DNA from: AV40 sp035568175
Lineage (GTDB): Bacteria > Verrucomicrobiota > Verrucomicrobiia > Chthoniobacterales > UBA10450
Direction: 5' to 3'
Assembly: GCA_035568175.1 (NCBI GenBank)
Contig: DATMON010000018.1
Location: 248,001 to 312,000, forward strand
Length of the DNA stretch: 64,000 bases
Shown: positions 16,327-25,016 of the stretch, piece after piece
Position numbering within the stretch: the stretch's first letter is position 1
Layout of the letters: every line of letters starts with the position of its first letter
Position numbers and translations under genes: made by a program
Notes under the pieces: model-generated
Seen by the model: the letters and a program-made list of their open reading frames with translations, nothing else
Databases searched by the model: none
What the model was told of the DNA's origin: nothing

Positions 16327-18351
16327 CTATCGCAGGGCGCCGTTGATGGAAGTGATCAATTTTTTCCAGCGCGTTCGCTCGTCATCGGAAAGATCCGCTG
16401 CTTGATGATCGCGGGTCCAATGAACGAAAGCTTTGGCCAACCGATATTTGGAGAAGTCATTAATTTCGGTTTTGAAAACATCGACGACTGAGCGCTCGGG
16501 TTGCGCGGTGGCCGTAGTGGCGACGTCCCAACCCAGCTCGGTCCGCGCAACGTGGATCAGGGTGTCCCGAAGTAAATCTTCGACCGCCGGTCTTTCGAGC
16601 GGACCAGGGTACACGTCCTTGGTGCGCAGGATCGATTTATTGCCGAGCGCGTGGACCAGCTGCTCCTGATGCGCGGCTTGATCGGGCGCCATCTCCGAAT
16701 CCAAAAGCGCTGCGACCTTGAGTTTGGACGCGTGCAGAACGGTCGCGTAATAAACAACCTTGCCGGCGCCGCTGGCGGGCAGCATCGAAATCTTGTCGCT
16801 GAGATCAACAATGCCGGCATCGCGCAGTAATTGCGCAACCGCGTCCAGGTACCAGTAATCGGTCAGGCTTTCGAGAACGAGATTGCGCTGCTGCGCGAAC
16901 AGGCTCTGGGCCAGATCGTAACCAAGCGCTTCCTGCAACGGCAAAAGCGCGACCGGATCTTCGGCGGTAATGTTGGTGCGAACTTTGGTCCCGACAGTCC
17001 GATCGATCATTTCGACGACGCGAACGCGGTTGAGCTCGTCCGGTCCGACCAAAAAGGGCGAGTGCGTGGTGTAAAGGGTCTGGTTGGATTCGGCCAGGCG
17101 CGAGATGGTGGTGCGAAATTCGCGCTGTTTAAGGGCGTGCAGGCTCAAGCCCGGTTCGTCCAGGAGAAGGATGGCGTTCTTGAAGTTGTTCGCGCTCTCG
17201 GCAAAAAAAACGATGAAAAACGAAACCAGCCACTGAAATCCTTCGGAGCGCTGGTCCAACTCGATCTCGACCCCGACGTCGTCTTCGACAATGACCTTGA
17301 GATACTGGCCGTCAGCCACGATGCGCAAACGCTCCGCTTCATCTCGTTTCGAATCGGGCATCCAGGTGGCGCGAAGTTCGTCGGTCAAGCGAACACTGGC
17401 GGCGTTGAGCTGGTAGGAACGGCGGTCGAGTTGATCGCGAAACGCCTGGAGCGAAGCGGCATCGCCCAGGAGCGGTTCGTCGGTTTTGCCCAAGTTGGAA
17501 AGTTCGCGGGCGCTGAAACCGAGGAGTTTTAGGAGACACTTGTTGCCGTAATCGTAGTAATCGTCGTCGACCAGGTTTCGTTCGATGCGAGTAGCGAGAT
17601 GATCGAGATGGATCAGCGGCCGGACACGGAAAAAATCGCGGAACCGGATGAAAAGCGGAAGACGCGTCTGCAAGGTCCAAAGCGTGTGGGCGCGGCGCTC
17701 GTTCATGTCGATCGCCTTGATCAAATCGTCGTAACGTTTTTCTTCGGTCGCGTTTCCCTCTTCGATATTGGGAAAAGCTTTTTCGAGCGCGAGCTTGAGG
17801 ATCTTGGCTGCCTGGCCCACGACTTCGTACTGGTCTTTCCATTGCTGGTAGAGCGCGAGGATCGGTGTGCTCGGAGGATTGGGGGGCGACATGCCCGCTT
17901 GCGGAGGCGGAACCCGGTTGTCGATATGCGCGCAGAAACGGGCGAGATCTTTTTTGATGTCGCCAAATTTGGTGACGGGCGGGCCGCCGATAAGGTTGTG
18001 CCAGAAGTTGTTGTCGAGTTTTCGGCCGACGACATATTCGCATTCGCGGAACTCGGGCTGAAGCGCTTCCTTGTCTTCAGAGTCGAGCCCGAAATGCGCT
18101 TCCACCACGGTAACGTCGCCCGGAAGGATTTTGCCGCTGTTGATATCATCGAACTCAGAGCGCGGATAATCGCGCAGCGGATCGAATCCGCGCGTTCCCA
18201 GAGGCGGATTGATTCGTTGAATCGCTTCGAGCAGGGCGGTCTTGCCGGCCTCGTTCGGCCCGATCAAAATCGTTTTGCCTTTTTCGACATCGAACCAGCC
18301 GCTATCGCGAATGCTGCGATATTTGCTGACCCTAACGCGTTGCAAAAACAT
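16327..18351 (-). CDS. OLD-type AAA ATPase with a TOPRIM-like nuclease domain
   Basis: This is a 674-residue ABC-class ATPase. The start YRSIRDSGWFDVEKGKTILI leads into Walker A GPNEAGKT (31-38). The signature and Walker B half lies past the middle (NAILLLDEPGLSLHA, then LYTTHSPFLV). The C-terminal portion has the OLD/TOPRIM layout: VLESLTDYWYLDAV (acidic start), a Gly/Lys segment (PASGAGKVVYYATV) and AALLDSE. OLD proteins are ATP-driven DNA nucleases, some acting in phage defence (alone or with Gabija-type helicases). No helicase partner lies next to it. The gene stands alone between repeat-rich spacers, so a defence role is possible but unproven. Confidence 0.85.
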   Translation of the reverse strand: MFLQRVRVSKYRSIRDSGWFDVEKGKTILIGPNEAGKTALLEAIQRINPPLGTRGFDPLRDYPRSEFDDINSGKILPGDVTVVEAHFGLDSEDKEALQPEFRECEYVVGRKLDNNFWHNLIGGPPVTKFGDIKKDLARFCAHIDNRVPPPQAGMSPPNPPSTPILALYQQWKDQYEVVGQAAKILKLALEKAFPNIEEGNATEEKRYDDLIKAIDMNERRAHTLWTLQTRLPLFIRFRDFFRVRPLIHLDHLATRIERNLVDDDYYDYGNKCLLKLLGFSARELSNLGKTDEPLLGDAASLQAFRDQLDRRSYQLNAASVRLTDELRATWMPDSKRDEAERLRIVADGQYLKVIVEDDVGVEIELDQRSEGFQWLVSFFIVFFAESANNFKNAILLLDEPGLSLHALKQREFRTTISRLAESNQTLYTTHSPFLVGPDELNRVRVVEMIDRTVGTKVRTNITAEDPVALLPLQEALGYDLAQSLFAQQRNLVLESLTDYWYLDAVAQLLRDAGIVDLSDKISMLPASGAGKVVYYATVLHASKLKVAALLDSEMAPDQAAHQEQLVHALGNKSILRTKDVYPGPLERPAVEDLLRDTLIHVARTELGWDVATTATAQPERSVVDVFKTEINDFSKYRLAKAFVHWTRDHQAADLSDDERTRWKKLITSINGALR

Positions 18352-18442
18352 CCTTGGACGAGGCTATTTGTTTGTCGATCCAAAGCCAAGAATGATCTTT
18401 GGGAAAACGCTGAGAACTGAAACGCTGAAACGCTGAAACGCT

Positions 18443-18538
18443 GAATGGAGCGAATGGGATGAGCGACATGGCCGGAGAAGCTGCGAGGGTAGCGGTCGAG
18501 CGCTGCGGCAGCAGCCGAGATACAATGGAGCGAATGGG
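18443..18538 (+). repeat. Family D repeat, copy 2
   Basis: This copy is nearly identical to 10546-10634 (one change in the gcgggagcagcc / gcggcagcagcc part), again preceded by gctgaaacgctgaaa text and followed by a partial restart, gagcgaatgggtc. Confidence 0.8.
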
Positions 18539-18636
18539 TCGGTCATCGTCATCTGATACAGGAATTGGCAAAGAAGGTTCGAGAAAAGGACGCCGGTCTT
18601 CCGATTTTGCCAGATTCCTGATTACCTAACGGCACT

Positions 18637-19188
18637 ATGTCGGAAGCAAAGATCTTACCGCCAAAGCCGACGCGGCATCTGGCCAGGCTGACGTTCATCG
18701 CGTTTCTTTTCACGTTCATCGCGTCGCGGACGCTGGTGATTCTGATCATGGCGCGGCGGATGCCGGACTTGTTTCTCCACATGGGCGGCACGCATGTGCA
18801 TCATCTTAATTACGGGATTTTCCTGCTCGCGGCGATCGCCGGTGTTCTGCTTTTTGCCCGGTTGAACGACAAACAACGGAGCGTCTGCGCGCTGGCCTAT
18901 GGATTTAGCATGGCGCTAACATTCGATGAGTTCGGCATGTGGCTCCATCTGGGCGGGAGTTATTGGCAGAGGGCAAGCTTCGACGCTGTCATCGTGCTCC
19001 TGGGACTCTTCGGGATCCTGGCTTTTCTGCCGCGGTGGCAGCGGATCCGCGCGCATCATTATATAGTCGGCGGAGCGCTGCTGGTTTCGGTCGCTCTTTT
19101 TTATTGGTTGCTACTGAAGTCGCTCAAACATGCGAACGACAAACTTATGCCGCGCTTGATCGAGTTGGAGCAAAAAGGACCGCAATGA
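18637..19188 (+). CDS. Four-helix integral membrane protein, uncharacterised
   Basis: The 183-residue product has four predicted transmembrane segments (about residues 17-38, 56-73, 101-122 and 130-155). Between them are conserved-looking polar clusters: HMGGTHVHHLNYGIF after the first helix and ALTFDEFGMWLHLGGSYWQR after the second. Histidines and acidic residues close to the membrane hint at metal binding or catalysis, but this is inference. I do not know a characterised homologue. Confidence 0.7.
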   Translation: MSEAKILPPKPTRHLARLTFIAFLFTFIASRTLVILIMARRMPDLFLHMGGTHVHHLNYGIFLLAAIAGVLLFARLNDKQRSVCALAYGFSMALTFDEFGMWLHLGGSYWQRASFDAVIVLLGLFGILAFLPRWQRIRAHHYIVGGALLVSVALFYWLLLKSLKHANDKLMPRLIELEQKGPQ

Positions 19189-19255
19189 AAGTGAGATTGA
19201 GAGGAGAAAGCGGAGGACAGAGGACAGAGGACAGAGGAAGGGCTACGTTTGAGCG

Positions 19256-19624
19256 ATGAGTTTTCTGCGCAGATTGCATCTTTATCTCGGTTGCCTTTTT
19301 GCGCCGACGTTGATTTTCTTTGCTGTCAGCGGTTCGTGGCAATTGTTTAACTGGCACGAATCGACCAGAGATCACAGTTACACGGCTCCGCGCGCATTGG
19401 TTATCCTGTCCGATATTCATAAGGACGCGCACATCCCGCCAACGCCGAATCGTAAGCCGACTCCGCTCCGCTATTTCCTGTTCACGGCTGCGGTCGGTTT
19501 GCTGACGACGACCATACTCGGCGTGATCATGGCGTATCGGTTTAGTCAGCGGCCGATTATCGCGACTGTTTTCTTGTTGCTCGGAATCGTTGTCCCGGGA
19601 ACGCTGATTTGGATCTACCGATAA
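19256..19624 (+). CDS. PepSY-associated membrane protein
   Basis: The 122-residue product starts with LRRLHLYLGCLFAPTLIFFA, the first transmembrane helix typical of PepSY-associated TM proteins, with VSGSWQLFNWH following. Two more helices occupy the C-terminal half. The protein is much shorter than full PepSY-TM reductases, so it is either a small stand-alone relative or a trimmed one. The 68-base spacer before it is pure ggacaga repeat text. Confidence 0.75.
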   Translation: MSFLRRLHLYLGCLFAPTLIFFAVSGSWQLFNWHESTRDHSYTAPRALVILSDIHKDAHIPPTPNRKPTPLRYFLFTAAVGLLTTTILGVIMAYRFSQRPIIATVFLLLGIVVPGTLIWIYR

Positions 19625-19811
19625 AAAAGGTTGAGAGGACGAGAAAGCGGACAAGCTGAACAAGGAAGCTGATAGGTTGAGATGGTGAGGCGTTGAGTGG
19701 TTCCGCGAATCGGACGGCGGGAGCAACGGGAGTGTCGGACATATTTTGCAGGTGCGGGCCTCTTTACAGGTCGAATGCGAATGTGCCAAGATCGAGAAGA
19801 TCAACTCAACC

Positions 19812-20534
19812 ATGAATCGACCAAGCCTGTTCCGGAGTTTTCTTCATGTCCTGCTTTTAGCGGTGCCAGTTTTTACGTTGAGCGCCGGATCGATCACCGT
19901 GCCGAATTTTTCGTTTGAATTGCCCGCCCTATCGAATGGCGCGAACAACAACGGCGGCAATGGCGACACAACCACGATTACCGGTTGGACCATTTCGGCG
20001 GCTGCCGGCAACACCAATGCCGGCGTTTACCATCCGGCATCGGGCTTCACCAGTACCAATCCGCTTCCTGCGCCCGCTGATGGGAATCAACTGGCCTATT
20101 TGGTGCCGGACGCTGAGAGCACTTCGAGCATAACGACCAGCGCGTCTCTCGGAAACGTCGCGGTGAACATGCTTTACACACTCACGGTCGCATTGGGAAA
20201 TCGTAACGATAATCTGTTTTTCGATAGCGGCGAGTACACGATTGATTTGTTGGCGAACGGCGTCTCCGTCGCCGAAGCCTCGCTTGCTGGCAGTTCGATA
20301 GCGCACGGCACCTTTACCGATCTGTCCGCTACTTTTATTTCGCCCGCTTCAGGACCGGTAATTGGAGAATCTTTGACCATCCGGTTGAGCGCCAGCTCCG
20401 GTTCACCCAACAACGAGGGTATTTTCGACAACGTACGCTTGACGGCGAGTCCCGTTCCCGAACCTGCGACCTCAACAATGATCGTTGGCGGAATAGCAGC
20501 GCTAGCATGGCTGCGACGTCGACGGCGCGCCTAA
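19812..20534 (+). CDS. PEP-CTERM exported protein
   Basis: From the ATG at 19812 the product has 240 residues. It opens with a signal peptide (MNRPSLFRSFLHVLLLAVPV) and closes with a PEP-CTERM sorting tag: VPEPATSTMIVGGIAALAWL followed by a basic RRRRRA end. The body (ITVPNFSFELPALSNG... and FDNVRLTA) is the beta-sandwich pattern common to PEP-CTERM proteins of Verrucomicrobia. PEP-CTERM tags are processed by exosortase; no exosortase gene is in this window. Confidence 0.9.
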   Translation: MNRPSLFRSFLHVLLLAVPVFTLSAGSITVPNFSFELPALSNGANNNGGNGDTTTITGWTISAAAGNTNAGVYHPASGFTSTNPLPAPADGNQLAYLVPDAESTSSITTSASLGNVAVNMLYTLTVALGNRNDNLFFDSGEYTIDLLANGVSVAEASLAGSSIAHGTFTDLSATFISPASGPVIGESLTIRLSASSGSPNNEGIFDNVRLTASPVPEPATSTMIVGGIAALAWLRRRRRA

Positions 20535-20744
20535 CTCGAAACAAGAAGTTGAGGCGTTGAGGGGCGAGGTCCGAATCGGTCTGACAACAGAGGACAGGCC
20601 CGATGAAAGAGGAAGTCTGAATTATAAAGTAGAAAGCACCTTGTCGTACTCGGCCAAGAGATGAGCAGGACCACGAAAAATCGCTATTGCGCCGGCTCAG
20701 CGTAAAACCAATTCAAACTCATAACCGGGAACTACGGCGTCGCT

Positions 20745-21242
20745 TCACGCAGGTTCGAGCAGAGTTCCGCGACATCGCGGTGAGCCACAATGGCAGATCG
20801 ATTCTTGTTCGATTTCTTTTGTGCGCGGGACGTCGATGACCAGGCGATAATCGTACGAGAGTTCTTCGCCCGCGCGGATGTCGCGCAAGGCCTCGATGAA
20901 AACCCGGCCGCGGTTGTCTTCGATCGCTTCGCAGTTTGGATCGCAGGAATGATTGATCCAGCGTGCTTTGTTTCCGCCGACGGTGGGGTCGATCACTTTT
21001 GTTTCGTCGTCGAGTCCGAAGTAGTATGTCCGCGATTCATTCAAGTCCTCGGGAATGGTCGACCACAAAACGCGGCGTCCGGCATACTCGATAATACGCG
21101 CTCCCTTTCTGATCGGCGCTGTCGCAAAAACGCCGCGACCGTGCACCGGAGATTTGCGCACTTTCAGATACTTCGAGGCGCCATTGTTAGAAACGCCGGC
21201 GCGAGGCCGGGCTTGGTTTTTCTTCTGTTGTCGCTTGGGCAC
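20745..21242 (-). CDS. SET-domain protein-lysine methyltransferase
   Basis: I prefer a GTG start at 21242 (165 residues). An upstream in-frame ATG at 21362 would add 40 residues encoded by two repeat copies. The SET domain is complete: KSPVHGRGVFATAPIRKGAR, the cofactor/pseudoknot motif RWINHSCDPNCEA, the catalytic GEELSYDYR, and a post-SET zinc-type tail HCGSPRCRGTLL. SET enzymes transfer a methyl group from S-adenosylmethionine to protein lysines. The substrate is unknown. The repeat position suggests the gene's 5' region has been remodelled. Confidence 0.85.
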   Translation of the reverse strand: MPKRQQKKNQARPRAGVSNNGASKYLKVRKSPVHGRGVFATAPIRKGARIIEYAGRRVLWSTIPEDLNESRTYYFGLDDETKVIDPTVGGNKARWINHSCDPNCEAIEDNRGRVFIEALRDIRAGEELSYDYRLVIDVPRTKEIEQESICHCGSPRCRGTLLEPA

Positions 21243-21569
21243 AAAATGAATTCGAAGTTCCTCCGCAACTCGGCTGCTCCCGCAGCGCTCGACCGCTACC
21301 CTTGCGGCTTTGCCGGCCATGTCGCTCGCCCAGTTGCTCCATTGTATCTCGGCTGCTCCCACAGCGCTCGACCGCTACCCTGGCGGCTTCACCGGCCATG
21401 TCGCTCGCCCAGTTGCTCCATTGTATCTGCGGCGCGGGAGGCGGGAACTAGCAGATAGAAGTTGGAAAAGACGGCCAATCGCCGCCCGGCCTGCGTAATT
21501 CTTTTGTAAGGCGAGAGCGGGCTGTGCGCTTGAATAGACCGCTTACGCCCAACGACTAAGGATATTAAC
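21243..21569. other. Intergenic region with tandem family D repeats
   Basis: The spacer holds two tandem inverted copies of family D (21271-21428), then a short leader for the plus-strand gene at 21570 with a TAAGGA ribosome site eight bases before the ATG. No other gene is visible. Confidence 0.6.
21271..21428 (-). repeat. Tandem pair of family D repeats, inverted
   Basis: Two direct copies with a 79-base period, each the reverse complement of the units at 10546 and 18443: ggctgctcc, gcgctcgaccgctaccc, ccggccatgtcgctcgcc, ttgctccattgtatct. Read on the minus strand they are open in the SET gene frame and could be translated as its N-terminus. Confidence 0.85.
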
Positions 21570-22760
21570 ATGAAAAAATTCACCAGTTTACTGATAGTTT
21601 GTTCCCTGGCGCTGGCGGGAGTCGCGATGGCGCAGCAGCCAGAAGAACAGGGATCACCAAAGAAAGAGAAACCGGCCGCGGAAAAAACGCACGCCGAACC
21701 AAAAACGCCAAAAACGCGAAGCGAGAACGCGGCCAAGCCTGAGGCCACTGCGAAGCAAACCGGCGCGATGAAAGAGCCCGGCGCTACTACTGAGCAGGGT
21801 GCAGGAAAGGGTCGAAAGGCTAAAGCGACAGAGAAATCTGCGACCTCGACGGCAACGAGTGTTTCCGGTGAACCGGCCGCCAGTGCAACGAAGGCGCCGG
21901 GCGCAGGGAAGAGCGGAAAGATTCAAGCGACCGGGAAATCGGCGACCTCCGCCGGTACGGAAACAAATGTTTCCGGTCAACCGAGCGCAAGTGCGACGCC
22001 GGGCGGGAAGCAGCAGGTTGGGCAGCGCGAGAAAGGGATGAAACCGGCTGGCGCAAATGCGAAGACATCGCCGAGTACGACTCCAGCAACCGCGGCGTCG
22101 GTAAAAGCGGCTCCAACAGTTGCGGCAGCCGCGAGTGCGGCTCCGTCAGTTGCAGCAACTGGCGCAACGACAAATGCTGCGGCGACCGGCAATATGCCGG
22201 CCGGCGGCACAACAGCGCATGTTGAAAAACAAAAAGTGGAGCAAGTGAAGCAGCAGACGGCGCAGATTAAACAGCAGCACGTGAACTTCCGGGCACAGCC
22301 GAGGCCGGACAAGGTTCCACCTGTCACGTTCAGCGCGAGCTATCGGATTGAAGGAAGCGATCGGTGGCAGGGTCCGCAATACGAAGTCTACCGTTCGTAT
22401 CATCCGGAACGGCATGATCGGGACTGGTACCATTCGCGTTACCAACGCGTCGAGCTGATCGGTGGCGGTTACTATTATTGGAACAACGGCTATTGGTATC
22501 CGGCGTGGGGTTACGATCCTGGCGCCGAGTATTATGCCTACGATGCCCCGATCTATGTGGGTCACCGTGCTGAACCGCCGGACCGCGTGATCGCGGACGT
22601 GCAAGCGGAGCTGCAGGAGATGGGCTATTACACAGGTGAGGTGGATGGATTGCTCGGGCCGTTGACCCGTCAGGCGCTCACCGCTTACCAAGCCGATCAA
22701 GGACTCGCCCCTACGGCGGTGATCGACGAGCCGACGCTCGATTCTCTGGGGATGAGCTGA
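21570..22760 (+). CDS. Exported low-complexity protein with a C-terminal peptidoglycan-binding domain
   Basis: This 396-residue protein has a signal peptide (MKKFTSLLIVCSLALAGVAM), a long Ala/Lys/Thr/Glu-rich disordered stretch (about 25-230), an aromatic segment (GGGYYYWNNGYWYPAWGYDP) and a PG_binding_1 domain (VQAELQEMGYYTGEVDGLLG, TRQALTAYQADQGL). The last 110 residues are paralogous to the protein at 9238. The disordered stretch probably spans the periplasm or cell wall while the C-terminus holds peptidoglycan. A good TAAGGA ribosome site precedes it and an intrinsic terminator follows. Confidence 0.85.
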   Translation: MKKFTSLLIVCSLALAGVAMAQQPEEQGSPKKEKPAAEKTHAEPKTPKTRSENAAKPEATAKQTGAMKEPGATTEQGAGKGRKAKATEKSATSTATSVSGEPAASATKAPGAGKSGKIQATGKSATSAGTETNVSGQPSASATPGGKQQVGQREKGMKPAGANAKTSPSTTPATAASVKAAPTVAAAASAAPSVAATGATTNAAATGNMPAGGTTAHVEKQKVEQVKQQTAQIKQQHVNFRAQPRPDKVPPVTFSASYRIEGSDRWQGPQYEVYRSYHPERHDRDWYHSRYQRVELIGGGYYYWNNGYWYPAWGYDPGAEYYAYDAPIYVGHRAEPPDRVIADVQAELQEMGYYTGEVDGLLGPLTRQALTAYQADQGLAPTAVIDEPTLDSLGMS

Positions 22761-22813
22761 TTTAAAAACCAGAGATCAGCTGAAAAACTGAAAGACTGAA
22801 ATTTAGTTTCGAG

Positions 22814-22853
22814 AAGCCGCCGGGGCGAATGCTTCGGCGGCTTTTCTGTTTTT
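22814..22853 (+). terminator. Rho-independent terminator after the peptidoglycan-binding protein
   Basis: A nine-base perfect stem (AAGCCGCCG 22814-22822 with CGGCGGCTT 22835-22843) with a 12-base loop is followed by ttctgttttt. It lies 54 bases after the stop at 22760. Confidence 0.85.
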
Positions 22854-22916
22854 GGGGTGGCGGCAGAGGAGCTTGGGAAACACGAAAGCCGAAGATTAAG
22901 AGGAAGCGGAGGATTA

Positions 22917-23579
22917 TCAACGCATGCGAGCGCGTGGAGCGCGGCGCCGATTGCTGCGACGCTTACCAGAAATCTTTTCCTGCTCGTCCAACGCACACGC
23001 TTCCCCGGTTTGTTGGAAATAATTCGGCGGAGCTTTATCAGGAAAAGTTATTTCTAGAGAAGGTGGAACGACTTCCAAGGGGTGAGCATCGAGCGGGAAG
23101 TCAGGAGCTTGGAGTTCGGAGCTGGGAGTCGGTTGATCGACGAACTGGGAATAAGTGATCGGATAATCAATTGGCTCCTGCTGAAAAGAGACTTCGGGAG
23201 TTGGCATTTCCGCGGGCGGCGGCACTGACACCATCTGGGCGACGGTCTCAAGCATGGCATTGAGCTGCTCCAGACTCACCGGTTTGGGCAACATGGCCAT
23301 GGCGCCCGATTGACTGGCTTCGTCCGAGGGCGACCAGGCGGAAACTAGAATAACGCGCGCGGCTGGATCTTTGGAAAGAATGTTGCGGCAGGCGGTAGCG
23401 CCGTTCAGTTTCGGCATCCGGTAATCCATTAAGACAAGATCGGGATGGTACCGGTTGTAAGCTTGAATCGCTTCCAATCCCGAAGCGACCACGCCGACTA
23501 TTTGATGGTTGCAGAAGCGAACCAGGTCCGCCAATGACCTTCCCACTTCCCGCTCATCATCGGCGATCAGCACGCGCAT
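22917..23579 (-). CDS. Orphan response regulator: receiver domain plus Pro-rich tail
   Basis: This 220-residue protein has a CheY-like receiver in residues 1-120 (acidic pocket ADDE, phospho-acceptor Asp52 in VLMDYRMP, Lys in MLPKPV). The remaining 100 residues are Pro/Ser/Glu-rich, without a DNA-binding or enzymatic domain, ending in a very basic tail (SGKRRSNRRRAPRARMR). It may act by protein contact as single-domain regulators do. No kinase lies beside it. Confidence 0.85.
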   Translation of the reverse strand: MRVLIADDEREVGRSLADLVRFCNHQIVGVVASGLEAIQAYNRYHPDLVLMDYRMPKLNGATACRNILSKDPAARVILVSAWSPSDEASQSGAMAMLPKPVSLEQLNAMLETVAQMVSVPPPAEMPTPEVSFQQEPIDYPITYSQFVDQPTPSSELQAPDFPLDAHPLEVVPPSLEITFPDKAPPNYFQQTGEACALDEQEKISGKRRSNRRRAPRARMR

Positions 23580-23728
23580 ATCTCATGATGCAGAAGCTTC
23601 CATGCCAATGGAGCGGCCAAATGGAAAGCTAAGTGGAGCGAATGGATGAGCGACAAGCCGGTACACCAGAAGCGAATAGAAAGATGCCGCTAGGTATTCG
23701 CGCGGGGTTCCAATAGCATCGGCGGCTT

Positions 23729-24802
23729 ATGCAATTTAGAAGCGCGTTCCGAGGCCGGATTGTGACTTTCAGATCACGGAGTTTGCATCTTTTGTTCGGA
23801 TGCGCGCTGCTGGGAGCTCTTTCGGGGTGCGGACGAAAGAACGAGGAGGCAGACGCATTTAAAGGACCGGCTACGGTGGAGCAAGCGGTGAGCATTCTCG
23901 ATCTCTCGAGCTTCCCGCTGGCGAACGGCGCGACACCGCCATGGCCGCGCGGGATCGCGAGTCTTGCTTACCAGGCGCCAGGCGATGTGAAGTCGATCTT
24001 TGAGTTCCATCGGAAGAAGTTGCTTTCGCAGGGGTGGAAGGAATTGCCGAATAGTTCGGTGAGCGCGCAAGCCGCGAGTGCGACCTTTTCTCGCAGAGGG
24101 TTCGTTGTATCGGTGTCGGTTTATCCCACTGGTCAATCGAACAGCACGGCGGTTTCCATTCAGAACCTCGGCAACATTAAACCCTCCAAATTGCCGCTGC
24201 CGCCAAGGGTGAAGCCGGTTTATGTCGGCGACACATCGGCGATGTATGTGACCGATGCCGCCGTGGCGGAGACGGCCGAGGCTTGTCGCAAACTGTTGCT
24301 GGCCGACGGCTGGGTGCCTTACGGCGCGGCCGGCGATTCCTCTTATTATAAACAGAACGCCATTCGGATCGGCGCCGCCGTGTCATCGGCTCCCGCGCAG
24401 GGCGGGAAAACGATGATTTCCTATTCGAGCGAGTTGATGTCGGCTGATCTTCCCGCGCCGCCGGACGCGCCGGACCCGCGTTATAGCGAGAACACGAAGG
24501 AACTGAGTTTTGAAACCGCCGGGGACGAACAGGCTGTGGTCGATTTCTACAAGAGGACTCTGGGTAAACTCGGTTGGGAACCGACCGTTGAGCATTTGGT
24601 CCAGGTGGGTGACCGCGAAGAAATGATCTTCCGGAATTCAGCGAAAGACATGCTGACATTGGCCATGCCTCCGCGACCAAGTGGTAAGATCCCAGTTTCG
24701 CTTCAGGAGCAGAGTGCGGCGGAAATAGCCGAGTTGGACCGGCAGCTCAAAGAACACGCTCCGGCCGTTAAAGCGAAGATCAAAGCGAACGCTGAGAAGT
24801 GA
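23729..24802 (+). CDS. Lipoprotein with three internal repeats
   Basis: The 357-residue product has a lipobox LGALSGC (Cys34). A GTG at 23762 would give a more standard-length signal. Three related units are visible, each with an F/A-x-x-x-x-x-x-L...GW helix-turn: IFEFHRKKLLSQGWKEL, EACRKLLLADGWVPYG and VVDFYKRTLGKLGWEPT. This suggests three tandem domains of about 100 residues. The function is unknown. Membrane anchoring at the periplasmic face is inferred from the lipobox. Confidence 0.7.
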   Translation: MQFRSAFRGRIVTFRSRSLHLLFGCALLGALSGCGRKNEEADAFKGPATVEQAVSILDLSSFPLANGATPPWPRGIASLAYQAPGDVKSIFEFHRKKLLSQGWKELPNSSVSAQAASATFSRRGFVVSVSVYPTGQSNSTAVSIQNLGNIKPSKLPLPPRVKPVYVGDTSAMYVTDAAVAETAEACRKLLLADGWVPYGAAGDSSYYKQNAIRIGAAVSSAPAQGGKTMISYSSELMSADLPAPPDAPDPRYSENTKELSFETAGDEQAVVDFYKRTLGKLGWEPTVEHLVQVGDREEMIFRNSAKDMLTLAMPPRPSGKIPVSLQEQSAAEIAELDRQLKEHAPAVKAKIKANAEK

Positions 24803-24816
24803 AAAGCTGAAAGACT

Positions 24817-24841
24817 GAATGGAGCGCGCGGGACGCGCGAC
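24817..24841 (+). repeat. Short palindromic repeat (family E), copy 1
   Basis: gaatggagcgcgcgggacgcgcgac carries a GCGCG/CGCGC inverted repeat; a second copy is at 29505-29530. It starts with the same gaatggagcg that opens family D, so the two may be related. Confidence 0.55.
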
Positions 24842-25016
24842 TCAAAGGGGCAATGGGTCGAGAGTCGCAGCAAAGGATCCGAAAGCGCTCAACGGCGAAG
24901 GCCAACCGCGATCGTCGGGTGACATACGACACCTAAAATGAGATCCGGATTTCACTGGCATTGTCGATACGCGCAGTGAAGAGATGTAAACCGAAGTGAA
25001 CCTTAGGGGAAGTAAG

